Assembly (NCBI GenBank): GCA_963739175.1
Contig: CAVTZH010000007.1
Location: 310,001-374,000 of the forward strand
DNA: 64,000 nucleotides
Source: VAZQ01 sp963739175
GTDB taxonomy: Bacteria > Pseudomonadota > Alphaproteobacteria > Rhizobiales > Xanthobacteraceae
Reading direction: 5' to 3'
In this document: piece by piece, positions 37,126 through 46,741 of the stretch
Numbering within the stretch: position 1 is the first letter of the stretch
Layout: each line of letters opens with the position of its first letter
The notes under the pieces: generated by a model
Told to the model about the DNA's origin: nothing
Seen by the model: the letters and a program-made list of their open reading frames with translations, nothing else
The model's database searches: none
Made by a program: the position numbers and the translations under genes

Positions 37126-38793
37126 ATGTCCATGCGCATCACAGCGGCACTGCTTGTCGCGTTCACACTGCTTGTCGCGTTCGCACTCGAACCCGGCAAG
37201 CCGCAGGCGCAATCCGCCGTCGCGCTGAGCGGGCAGGTCTCCTCCGCCGAGGAGGGCGCGATGGAGGGCGTGGTCGTCAGCGCCAAGCGTGACGGCTCGA
37301 CCATCACCATCAGCGTCGTCACCGACGCCCAGGGCCGCTACGCCTTCCCGACGGCGCGGCTCGAGCCCGGCAAGTACACGGTCCGCCTGCGGGCATCCGG
37401 CTATCAGCTTCCCGGCGCGCCGACCGCGCAGGTTACGGCGGGGCAGGAGGCCAAGGCCGATCTCAAGATGACCAAGCTGCGCAGCCTCTCGGCGCATCTC
37501 ACCAATGCCGAATGGCTGCACAGCATGCCCGGCACCGACGCACAGAAGAAGTTCCTGCTCAACTGCATCGGCTGCCACACCCTCGAACGCATCATGAAGT
37601 CGTCCTACGACGCCGAGGGCATGATCGAGGTCATCAACCGGATGGCCACCTACTATCCCGGCACCACCCCGCTGCGTCCGCAGCGGCTCGCCGGCAACTT
37701 CCAGCGCATGCGCGACCGCGGCAACGTCAAGCCGATCGTGGATTGGCTGGAGAAGATCAATCTGAGTCAGCAGGACACCTGGCAGTTCCCGCTCAAGACG
37801 TTGCCGCGGCCGACCGGCAAATCGACGAAGGTCGTCTTCACCGAATACGACCTGCCGGACGCCCACATCCAGCCGCACGACGTGGTGATGGATAGCAAAG
37901 GCAACGTCTGGTACTCGGACTTCGGCCAGATGTTCCTCGGCAAGATGGATCCGAAGACCGGCAAGGTGACGCAATATCCGATCCCGGTCACCAAGCCCGG
38001 CTGGCCGCTCGGCTCGCTCGATCTCGAAATCGACCGCGACGACAATGTCTGGCTCGGCATGATGTACCAGGCGTCGATCGCGCGCTTCGACCAGAAGACC
38101 GAGACCTTCAAGATGTATTCGATCCCGAAGGAATGGGATTCGGAGGGCGCGCAGTTCGGCCATCTGGCGGTGAACGGCACCCATGTCGACGGCAAGGTCT
38201 GGGTGAAGAACTCGGACGGCACCAAGATCTACCGGCTCGATCTCGCGACCGAGAAATGGGAAGACCTCGGCGCGCCGACCGATCCGCGCACCAAGCGGCG
38301 CATCGGCACCTACGGCATCCACGCCGACACCGCGACCAACGACGCTTATCTGTTGGACTTTGCCGCCGGCAACATCGTCAAGATCGATGCCAAGACCAAG
38401 GTGACGACGGTCTATCTGACGCCGTCGCCGAACTCGACGCCGCGCCGCGGCCGCGTCGATGGCGAAGGCCGGGTTTGGTTCGCCGAATACCGCGCCGACC
38501 GCATCGGCATGCTCGACCCGAAGACGGCGCAGATCATCGAGTGGAAGGTGCCGACGGACTGGAGCGCGCCGTATGACGCGATGTTCAGCCGCCACGGCCA
38601 CGCCTGGACCGGCTCGATGGTGACCGACCGGGTGGCGCGGCTCGATATCGAGACCGGGCAGTACGTCGAGTACACGCTGCCGCGGTCGACCAACATCCGC
38701 CGCGTCTATGTCGACGACCGCAGCAACCCCGGCCACCTGTGGGTCGGCAGCAATCACGGCGGATCGATCGTGAAGGTCGAGCCGCTGGACTAG
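37126..38793 (+). CDS. Exported CnaB-like / single-haem-c / streptogramin-lyase-like propeller protein (second copy)
   Basis: 555 residues and the same architecture as its neighbour: signal peptide, CnaB-like sandwich (GAMEGVVVSAKRDG, ITISVVTDAQGRYAFPTARL), haem c motif NCIGCHTLE, and Vgb-like propeller (QPHDVVMDSKGNVWYSDFGQ, GKMDPKTGKVTQYPIPVTKP, VWFAEYRADRIGMLDP). Similarity extends to the C-terminus (TTNIRRVYVD versus STNIRRVYVD), so the pair arose by tandem duplication and has since diverged. A tandem 18-bp repeat in the signal-peptide coding region duplicates LLVAF. The two genes are likely co-transcribed. Confidence 0.75.
   Translation: MSMRITAALLVAFTLLVAFALEPGKPQAQSAVALSGQVSSAEEGAMEGVVVSAKRDGSTITISVVTDAQGRYAFPTARLEPGKYTVRLRASGYQLPGAPTAQVTAGQEAKADLKMTKLRSLSAHLTNAEWLHSMPGTDAQKKFLLNCIGCHTLERIMKSSYDAEGMIEVINRMATYYPGTTPLRPQRLAGNFQRMRDRGNVKPIVDWLEKINLSQQDTWQFPLKTLPRPTGKSTKVVFTEYDLPDAHIQPHDVVMDSKGNVWYSDFGQMFLGKMDPKTGKVTQYPIPVTKPGWPLGSLDLEIDRDDNVWLGMMYQASIARFDQKTETFKMYSIPKEWDSEGAQFGHLAVNGTHVDGKVWVKNSDGTKIYRLDLATEKWEDLGAPTDPRTKRRIGTYGIHADTATNDAYLLDFAAGNIVKIDAKTKVTTVYLTPSPNSTPRRGRVDGEGRVWFAEYRADRIGMLDPKTAQIIEWKVPTDWSAPYDAMFSRHGHAWTGSMVTDRVARLDIETGQYVEYTLPRSTNIRRVYVDDRSNPGHLWVGSNHGGSIVKVEPLD
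37148..37183. repeat. 18-bp tandem repeat inside a signal peptide
   Basis: Two adjacent copies of CACTGCTTGTCGCGTTCA (the second ends in G) lengthen the hydrophobic core of the second propeller protein from one to two LLVAF units. Confidence 0.85.
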
Positions 38794-38908
38794 CCGAGAT
38801 AATTGCGGCGGAGAAGATCGCATGGCCGGCGTTCGCGCCGGCCATGCGCGTCTTGGGTCGAGTTGACTTGGGTCAAGTTGAGTTGTCGCGGATAAGGGGA
38901 GGTTGTCG

Positions 38909-39970
38909 ATGAAACGGTTGCTTGTTGCGACGGCGATCGCGTTGGCATTCGCCGCGTCGGCCCATGCCCAGACCTTCAAGCAGGTCGGGAGTATCGAAAT
39001 CCCCGGCACGCCGATCGAGAACTACGGCGTGCTGACGATCGATCAGGCGACCGGGCTCGGCTATCTCGCCGACAAGGACAACAAGGCGGTCGTCGTCTTC
39101 GACACCAAGTCCGACAAATACGTCACGCGCGTCACCGGCTTTGTCGGCACGACCAAGAGCGGCAATGCGTCCGGGCCGAACGGCCTCGCGATCGTCAGGG
39201 GCGGCGCCGAGCTGTGGGTGAGCGACGGCGATTCAACCATCAAGGTCGTCGACCTCAAGACCCATACGATCACGGCGACGATCGCCACCGGCGGCAAGCT
39301 GCGCGCCAACGCCATGGCCTTCGATCCCAATCGCAAAGTGGTGATCGTCGCCAATTCCAACGACGAGGTGCCGTTCTTCAGCCTGATCTCGGCCGAGCCG
39401 GGTCACAAGATCGTTGCCAAGCTTCCGGTCCCGCAATCGGCGGAGAATCTGGAGCGCTCTGCCTGGCACGCGCCGAGCGGCATGTTCTACACCGCGATCC
39501 CGGTCTTCAGCGCCGACAAGAGCAAGGGCCTGCTGGCGCAGACCGATCCGAAGAGCGGCACCATCGTCAAGCTGCACGAGCTCGAGCGCTGCCACCCGCA
39601 CAGCCTGTCGATCGTCTCCGACACGACGATCTTCCTCGGCTGCAGCGCGGCGCACGGCCCCAATCGCAAGCCGGGCGGCGACATGGCGGTGTTCGATATC
39701 GCAAGCGGCAAGATCGAGAGCTACGGCGCGGGCTGGGGCGGCAATGGCGGCTCGACCGTCAACCTCGCGCGCGGGCAGTATTATCACGCGACGACCAACG
39801 GCGCGCTGGTGGTGGTCGACACCAGGACGCGGCAGCTCATCCAGAAGGTGCCGAGCTGGAACGGCGCGCGGTCGCTCGGGGTCAACCTTGCGACCAACAA
39901 GGTCTACGTCGCCACGACCGTCAAGGGCGGCCCCTGCGGCGGCTGCATCGTCGCGTTCGCGCAGGAGTGA
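38909..39970 (+). CDS. Exported YVTN-type beta-propeller protein
   Basis: 353 residues. The signal peptide MKRLLVATAIALAFAASAHA precedes a propeller of YVTN/NHL-like repeats: ENYGVLTIDQATGLGYLADK, DNKAVVVFDTKS, LWVSDGDSTIKVVDLKTHTI, NAMAFDPNRKVVIVANSND and GALVVVDTRTRQLI. GGGGAGG lies 7 bases before ATG 38909. A C-terminal GGPCGGCIVAF has paired cysteines. It probably works with the two preceding propeller proteins, 115 bp upstream, in the periplasm. Ligand unknown. Confidence 0.78.
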   Translation: MKRLLVATAIALAFAASAHAQTFKQVGSIEIPGTPIENYGVLTIDQATGLGYLADKDNKAVVVFDTKSDKYVTRVTGFVGTTKSGNASGPNGLAIVRGGAELWVSDGDSTIKVVDLKTHTITATIATGGKLRANAMAFDPNRKVVIVANSNDEVPFFSLISAEPGHKIVAKLPVPQSAENLERSAWHAPSGMFYTAIPVFSADKSKGLLAQTDPKSGTIVKLHELERCHPHSLSIVSDTTIFLGCSAAHGPNRKPGGDMAVFDIASGKIESYGAGWGGNGGSTVNLARGQYYHATTNGALVVVDTRTRQLIQKVPSWNGARSLGVNLATNKVYVATTVKGGPCGGCIVAFAQE

Positions 39971-39975
39971 ACCTG

Positions 39976-40082
39976 CGTAGCCCGGATGAGCGAAGCGATA
40001 TCCGGGACTGACGTCTCCCCCGGATTTCGCCATAGCGCGTCGAAGACGCGCGTAAACGCGCTGATGGCTCATCCGGGCTACG
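39976..40082. repeat. Palindromic REP-like element
   Basis: Outer arms GTAGCCCGGATGAGC (39977-39991) and GCTCATCCGGGCTAC (40067-40081) are exact complements, with inner pairing around GCGCGTCGAAGACGCGC. It lies between convergent genes. Confidence 0.88.
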
Positions 40083-40085
40083 ATC

Positions 40086-40989
40086 TTAATTCCTTGCCGC
40101 TGGCAGCCCCAGAATCTCCCGCGCGTCGTTAGGCGTCGCGACGATGATCGCCGAGCTCCTCGATGATGCGGCCGGCCTTCTCGACCAGCGCGGCGTTGCT
40201 GGGCGCGAGCTGGCCCTTGCCCAGATAGAGATTGTCCTCGAGCCCGACCCGCACGTGGCCGCCGAGCAGCACCGTCTGCGCCACCATCGGGAATTGATGC
40301 AGCGAGATGCCGAAGGCGAACCAGGGCGAGCCCTGCGGGCAACAGGTTGCGCATATACATCATCGCTTCCGGCGTCGCCGGCTGGCCCCACGAGATGCCG
40401 AGGCAGATCTGGAACATGCCCGGGCCCTTCACATAGCCGGCCTCGAGGAATTCTTGGCAGGGAGCTTCTTGGCCAGGAGGAGATGTCCGGTCTCGAACAC
40501 TTCGAGCTCGGGCAGCACGCCGGCTTCACGGATCGCGAGCGCCATGGCCTGCAGGTGCGCGGGCGTGTTGATGAAGACGCGGTTGCCCATGTTGAGGCTG
40601 CCCATATCGAGGCTGCAGATGTCGGGGCGCAGCTCCTGGATATGGCGCACGCGCTCGTCAGGGCCGCGCATGGTCGAGGCCGGGCCGGCCTTGGAGGGGT
40701 CGTCCGGATCGTGCTCGAAGCGTGCGCCCGGGCCGGTGGTCAGGTTGATCAGCACGTCGGTGCCGCTCGAACGGATGCGCTCGACCACCTCGCGATAGAG
40801 CGCGCCGTCCATGCTCGGCCTGGTGGTCTTCGGGTTGCGCACGTGGATATGGACGACCGCGGCGCCGGCCTTGGCGGCGTCGACGCAGGAATTGGCGATC
40901 TGCTCGGGCGTCACCGGCACCGCCGGGTTCTTCCCCGGCGAGTCAGCCGAACCGGTCACCGCGCACGAAATGATCACCTTGCGTTGCAT
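40086..40989 (-). CDS. BKACE (DUF849) beta-keto acid cleavage enzyme, at least three frameshifts
   Basis: About 300 residues when repaired. Segments in order are MQRKVIISCAVTGSADSPGK and AGAAVVHIHVRNPKT (metal-binding His), then PELEVFETGHLLLAKK, FQICLGISWGQPATPEAMMY, WFAFGISLHQFPMVAQTVLL, GGHVRVGLEDNLYLGKGQLA and ATPNDAREILGL. These are the hallmarks of the zinc-dependent enzymes that cleave beta-keto acids with acetyl-CoA. Breaks lie near 40440-40460, 40330 and 40150; the last two read as +1 insertions, while the first needs one deletion or two insertions. Sequence error is preferred, but a true pseudogene cannot be excluded. Confidence 0.72.
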
Positions 40990-41264
40990 GGCCGTCACAC
41001 TCCCCGCGAGAAACAAGGAGTGCATGGAACCCTAGCTAAAGCCTGCCCGCAAGCCACAGTTGGGCACCCGTACGACAATCAACCACAGGCCAAGTTCCGC
41101 CCGGCTTGCCTCGCTTTGTGCACTGCGCTAAGCCAGCAGAAATCCCGTTCTTGGAACGAATCCGAACTGTTTCAGGGGCGATTTCGGCCTGCGGCGCCTT
41201 CCTCCGGCGGCCGGGGTTTGAGGGCGGGTTTCCGATGGGGCGAGACGGGAGCTAAGGGTCGCCG

Positions 41265-41630
41265 ATGAGCGAGCTGCTACTTGATTACCTGCCCCTGGTG
41301 ATCTTCATCGCGGTGGCGATGGTCATCGGCGTGGCGCTCCTGGTGGTGCCGTTCCTCGTCGCCTACAAGCAGCCCGACCCCGAGAAGCTCTCCGCCTACG
41401 AATGCGGCTTCAACGCGTTCGACGACGCGCGCATGAAGTTCGACGTGCGCTTCTACCTGGTCGCCATCCTGTTCATCATCTTCGATCTGGAAGTGAGCTT
41501 CCTGTTCCCGTGGGCGGTGGCCTTCGGCGAACTCGGGCTGTTCGGCTTCTGGTCGATGATGGTGTTCCTTGGCGTTCTGACCATCGGCTTCATATATGAA
41601 TGGCGGAAAGGAGCGCTCGAATGGGATTGA
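41265..41630 (+). CDS. nuoA: NADH-quinone oxidoreductase subunit A
   Basis: 121 residues with three membrane helices. The family block KLSAYECGFNAFDDARMKFD (the conserved ECG loop) is followed by FYLVAILFIIFDLEVSFLFP. It is a membrane-arm subunit at the base of the quinone channel. It is the first gene of the nuoA-N operon. The 240 bp upstream contain no gene and presumably hold the operon promoter; no convincing motif was picked out. The nuoB start overlaps its 3' end. Confidence 0.97.
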   Translation: MSELLLDYLPLVIFIAVAMVIGVALLVVPFLVAYKQPDPEKLSAYECGFNAFDDARMKFDVRFYLVAILFIIFDLEVSFLFPWAVAFGELGLFGFWSMMVFLGVLTIGFIYEWRKGALEWD

Positions 41631-42202
41631 CGCCGCAGCGCTCCGCGGTCGTCGCGCCGGCCGCCACGGGCATCCTCGATCCCCGCACCGGCAGGCCGGT
41701 TGGTTCCGACGATGCCTTCTTCGTCGGCCTCAATGACGAGCTCGCGGACAAAGGCTTCCTGACCACGACCGCGGACAACCTGATTGTCTGGGCGCGCACC
41801 GGCTCGCTCATGTGGATGACGTTCGGCCTCGCATGCTGCGCGGTCGAGATGATGCAGATGTCGATGCCGCGCTACGACGCCGAGCGCTTCGGCTTCGCGC
41901 CGCGCGCCTCGCCGCGGCAGTCCGACGTGATGATCGTCGCCGGCACGCTCACCAACAAGATGGCGCCGGCGCTGCGCAAGGTCTACGACCAGATGCCGGA
42001 GCCGCGCTACGTCATCTCGATGGGCTCGTGCGCCAACGGCGGCGGCTACTATCACTATTCCTATTCGGTGGTGCGCGGCTGCGACCGCATCGTGCCGGTC
42101 GACATCTACGTGCCGGGTTGTCCGCCGAGCGCGGAGGCGCTGCTCTACGGCGTGCTGCTGTTGCAGAAGAAAATCCGCCGCACCGGCACGATCGAGCGCT
42201 GA
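41621..42202 (+). CDS. nuoB: NADH-quinone oxidoreductase subunit B (N2 iron-sulfur cluster)
   Basis: 193 residues. It holds the 4Fe-4S cluster N2 that reduces quinone: the ligands are in LACCAVEMMQMS (adjacent Cys pair), MGSCANGGGYYHYSY and YVPGCPPSAEALLYG. ATG at 41621 overlaps nuoA by ten bases and has AAAGGAG eight bases upstream; an in-frame ATG at 41600 would add seven residues. It is part of the hydrophilic arm. Confidence 0.97.
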   Translation: MGLTPQRSAVVAPAATGILDPRTGRPVGSDDAFFVGLNDELADKGFLTTTADNLIVWARTGSLMWMTFGLACCAVEMMQMSMPRYDAERFGFAPRASPRQSDVMIVAGTLTNKMAPALRKVYDQMPEPRYVISMGSCANGGGYYHYSYSVVRGCDRIVPVDIYVPGCPPSAEALLYGVLLLQKKIRRTGTIER

Positions 42203-42206
42203 CGCC

Positions 42207-42800
42207 ATGAGCGAAGACCTTCACAGTTTCGGCGAGTTGCTCGCAGCGGCGCTGGGCGGCGCCGTGACCGGGCACGACGTGGCCTATGGCGAGCTGACGG
42301 TGACCGCGAAGGCGTCGGAGATCGTCAACGTCATCCGCTATCTGCGCGACGAGCAGCGCTTCGTGAGCTTCATCGACGTCACGGCGGTCGACTGGCCCGG
42401 CCGCGAGCGCCGCTTCGACGTCGTCTACCATCTGCTCTCGCCCTACAAGAACCAGCGCGTGCGCGTGAAGATCGAAGTCGGCGAGGACGACACCGTGGCG
42501 TCGATCATCGGCATCTTCCCGGGCGCCGACTGGTTCGAGCGCGAGACCTACGATCTCTACGGCATCCCGTTCGTCGGCCATCCCGACATGCGGCGCATCC
42601 TCACCGACTACGGCTTCGAGGGACATCCGCTGCGCAAGGATTTCCCGCTCACCGGCTTTGTCGAGGTGCGCTACGACGACCAGCAGAAGCGCGTGGTCTA
42701 CGACAAGGTCCGCCTCGCGCAGGAGTTCCGCAATTTCGATTTCCTCTCGCCCTGGGAAGGCACCGACTACAAGCTGCCCGGCGACGAGAAGGCGAATTGA
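42207..42800 (+). CDS. nuoC: NADH-quinone oxidoreductase subunit C
   Basis: 197 residues. It shows the 30-kDa subunit signature ERETYDLYGIPFVGHPDMRR and ILTDYGFEGHPLRKDFPLTG near residues 110-150. It is a peripheral-arm structural subunit that contacts NuoD. It begins 4 bp after nuoB. In most genomes nuoD follows directly; here a GFA-like gene intervenes. Confidence 0.97.
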   Translation: MSEDLHSFGELLAAALGGAVTGHDVAYGELTVTAKASEIVNVIRYLRDEQRFVSFIDVTAVDWPGRERRFDVVYHLLSPYKNQRVRVKIEVGEDDTVASIIGIFPGADWFERETYDLYGIPFVGHPDMRRILTDYGFEGHPLRKDFPLTGFVEVRYDDQQKRVVYDKVRLAQEFRNFDFLSPWEGTDYKLPGDEKAN

Positions 42801-42808
42801 GGAAGCGC

Positions 42809-43255
42809 ATGAGCGACAGCAGCAACGATGAGTGGTGGTTGCCTCTGCGGCGCGGTGCGTTTCACCGCGGCGCCGCAGAAGCCGCGACATCGGCGCTTGT
42901 CATTGCAGCATGTGCCGCAAATGGTCGGCCGGGCCGTTTCTCGTGCTCGATTGCGGAACGACATTGAAGGTTGAAGACGCCGACGAACCTCGGCGTCTAT
43001 CGCTCGTCGGAGTGGGCCGAGCGCTGCTTCTGCAAACAGTGCGGCACGCCGCTGTTCTACCGGCTGGTCGCCCAGAACCTGCACTTCGTGTCGGCGGAAG
43101 CGTTCGACGATCGCGACGGCTACGCGTTCAAGAGCCAGATCTTCATCGACGAGAAGCCGGCCTATTACGACTTCGCCAACAAGACCCACAACATGACCGG
43201 CGCCGAGGTGTTCGCGGCTTTTGCGCCGCCCGCCGACGGCCAGGCCAAGGGGTAG
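42809..43255 (+). CDS. GFA/CENP-V-like zinc protein inside the nuo operon, frameshifted
   Basis: About 140-147 residues. The three pieces are GGCLCGAVRFTAAPQKP; then DIGACHCSMCRKWSAGPFLV with LDCGTTLKV; then NLGVYRSSEWAERCFCKQCG with TPLFYRLVAQN. This is the Cys pattern (CxCG, CHCxxC, CxxCG) of the GFA (glutathione-dependent formaldehyde-activating-like) family. Extra bases lie near 42885 and 42985. ATG 42809 has GAGGAAG upstream but would need a further indel; ATG 42828 starts MSGGCLCG in frame. It sits between nuoC and nuoD with operon-like spacing. True function unknown. Confidence 0.75.
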
Positions 43256-43261
43256 CGGGCC

Positions 43262-44450
43262 GTGGCCGCAAAACCTCCGCAACTTCACCTTGAATTTCGG
43301 GCCGCAACACCCTGCGGCGCATGGCGTTTTGCGCCTGGTGGTGGAGCTCGACGGCGAGGTGGTGGAGCGCGTCGATCCGCATATCGGCCTGCTCCATCGC
43401 GGCACCGAGAAGCTGATCGAGCACAAGACTTACCTGCAGGCGATCCCGTATTTCGACCGGCTCGATTACGTCGCGCCGATGAACCAGGAGCATGCGTTCT
43501 GCCTCGCGGCCGAGAAGCTCCTTGGGCTGACGGTGCCGCGCCGCGCGCAGCTCATCCGCGTGCTGTTTTGCGAGATCGGACGGCTGCTCTCGCATCTCCT
43601 CAACGTCACCACGCAGGCGATGGACGTCGGCGCGCTCACCCCGCCGCTGTGGGGCTTCGAGGAGCGCGAGAAGCTGATGGTGTTCTACGAGCGCGCCTCG
43701 GGCTCGCGCATGCACGCGGCCTATTTCCGCGTCGGCGGCGTGCACCAGGACCTGCCGCAAAAGCTGATCGACGACATCGACGCGTTCTGCGATCCGTTCC
43801 TGAAGGTCTGCGACGACCTCGAACGGCTGCTCACCGGCAACCGCATCTTCAAGCAGCGCAATGTCGACATCGGCGTGGTGTCGCTGGAGGACGCCTGGAA
43901 GTGGGGCTTCTCCGGCGTGATGGTGCGCGGCTCGGGCGCGGCCTGGGATCTGCGCAAGGCGCAGCCCTACGAATGCTACGCCGAGATGGATTTCGACATC
44001 CCGATCGGCAAGAACGGCGACTGCTACGACCGCTACTGCATCCGCATGGAAGAGATGCGGCAGTCGATCCGCATCATGAAACAGTGCATCGCCAAGCTCC
44101 GCGAGCCCGAAGGGCAGGGGCGCGTGGTGGTCGACGACAACAAGATCGCGCCGCCGAAACGCGGCGAGATGAAGAAGTCGATGGAAGCGCTGATCCATCA
44201 CTTCAAGCTCTACACCGAAGGCTTCCACGTGCCGGCGGGCGAGGTCTACGCCGCGGTCGAGGCGCCCAAGGGCGAGTTCGGCGTGTACCTGATCGCCGAC
44301 GGCACCAACAAGCCCTACAAGTGCAAGATCCGCGCGCCGGGCTTCCCGCATCTCTCGGCGATGGATTTCCTCTGCAGGGGCCACATGCTCGCGGATGTTT
44401 CCGCCATCCTCGGCTCGCTCGACATCGTGTTCGGGGAGGTTGATCGCTAA
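43262..44450 (+). CDS. nuoD: NADH-quinone oxidoreductase subunit D, +1 frameshift at codon 3-4
   Basis: About 395 residues. From GTG at 43262 the sequence GTGGCCGCAAAACCTCCGCAAC has one A too many; with three As it reads MAANLRNFT, the normal N-terminus, and then NFGPQHPAAHGVLRLVVELD and HIGLLHRGTEKLIE follow. The 49-kDa subunit carries the quinone-site His/Tyr near its N-terminus. Features further on include CEIGRLLSHLLNVTTQAMDV and a normal C-terminus GSLDIVFGEVDR. The TAATG junction couples it to nuoE. Confidence 0.95.
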
Positions 44451-45055
44451 TGGCCGTCCGCCGCCTCGCCGAACCGCATCTGCAGCCGAAGGAATTCGCC
44501 TTCTCGGCGGACAATCTCGCCTGGGCGAAGAAGCAGATCGCGAAATATCCGGAAGGCCGGGCGCAGTCGGCGGTGATCCCGCTGCTGTGGCGCGCGCAGG
44601 AGCAGGCCGGCGGCTGGGTGCCGCAGAAGGCGATCGAGCATGTCGCGACCGTGCTCGGCATGGCGAACATCCGCGTGCTCGAGGTCGCGACCTTCTACAC
44701 CATGTTCAACTTGGCGCCGGTCGGCAAATTCCATGTGCAGATGTGCGGCACCACGCCGTGCAGGCTGCGCGGCGCGGACGCGCTGCTCGACATCTGCAAT
44801 CGCCGCATCGGCCACCAGTATGAGGTGACCGCGGACGGCAAGTTCTCCTGGGTCGAGGTCGAGTGCCTCGGCGCCTGCGTCAACGCACCGATGGCGCAGA
44901 TCAACTACGACTACTACGAGGACCTCACCCCCGAGAGCTTCGAGAAAATCCTCGACGAGATGGCCGCCGGCCGCACGCCCAAGCCCGGCCCGCAGGTCGA
45001 CCGGCAACTGTCGGCGCCGATCGGCGGCGCCACCACGCTCAAAGAGACGACATAG
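44450..45055 (+). CDS. nuoE: NADH-quinone oxidoreductase subunit E (2Fe-2S)
   Basis: 201 residues. The thioredoxin-like 24-kDa subunit binds cluster N1a through MCGTTPCRLRGA and VECLGACVNAPM. N-terminal helices are typical (EPHLQPKEFAFSADN). It starts on the last base of the nuoD stop codon. The C-terminus is slightly extended and Pro/Gly-rich. Confidence 0.96.
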   Translation: MAVRRLAEPHLQPKEFAFSADNLAWAKKQIAKYPEGRAQSAVIPLLWRAQEQAGGWVPQKAIEHVATVLGMANIRVLEVATFYTMFNLAPVGKFHVQMCGTTPCRLRGADALLDICNRRIGHQYEVTADGKFSWVEVECLGACVNAPMAQINYDYYEDLTPESFEKILDEMAAGRTPKPGPQVDRQLSAPIGGATTLKETT

Positions 45056-45062
45056 GACCGCG

Positions 45063-46361
<1,299 letters not shown>

Positions 46362-46365
<4 letters not shown>

Positions 46366-46733
46366 CGCTCTGGTATCTCATCGGCGCTGTTGTCGTGCTC
46401 GGGATCGCGATCCTGTCGGTGATCGGCTTCAGCGCCGGCGCGGCGTCTGCCCCGCTCCAGTGGGTGGGACGCTTCCTGCCGGCGGTCGCGGCGCTGGTCG
46501 CCTGCATCGCCTACTGCATGGCGGCGGCGCGCGCACGCCTGGGTTTCCTGGCGCCGGTGTTCTTCTGCATTCCGCTGGCGGCGCTGATCGTCCTGATGTT
46601 GTGGCCGCACTTCATGCCGGTGCGCAATTCCAATCTCTACACGATGCTGCTCACGATCTATCCGGTGCTGACGCTGTTCCCGGCGATGGCGCTGTGGCAC
46701 CTCGCCACCGCCTCGAAACGGAAGGCGCGGTAG
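46362..46733 (+). CDS. Four-helix membrane protein of unknown function between nuoF and nuoG
   Basis: 123 residues with four hydrophobic segments (LWYLIGAVVVLGIAILSVIG; FLPAVAALVACIAYCMAAAR; FLAPVFFCIPLAALIVLMLW; LLTIYPVLTLFPAMALWHLA) and short loops. It overlaps nuoF by four bases and lies 8 bp before nuoG, so it is translated with the operon. No known Complex I subunit matches. An assembly factor or accessory membrane-arm protein is a reasonable guess only. Confidence 0.8.
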
Positions 46734-46741
46734 GAACGCAG

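Noticed and set aside
35458..38793. True virginiamycin B (streptogramin) resistance lyase
   Set aside because: Only the propeller fold is shared; the extra CnaB-like domain, the haem motif and the tandem arrangement argue for another function.
35389..39009. Very long open frame on the minus strand opposite the two propeller genes
   Set aside because: It is an antisense shadow of two well-supported genes with signal peptides and motifs; its translation is low-complexity and Arg/His-rich, as expected of GC-rich antisense frames.
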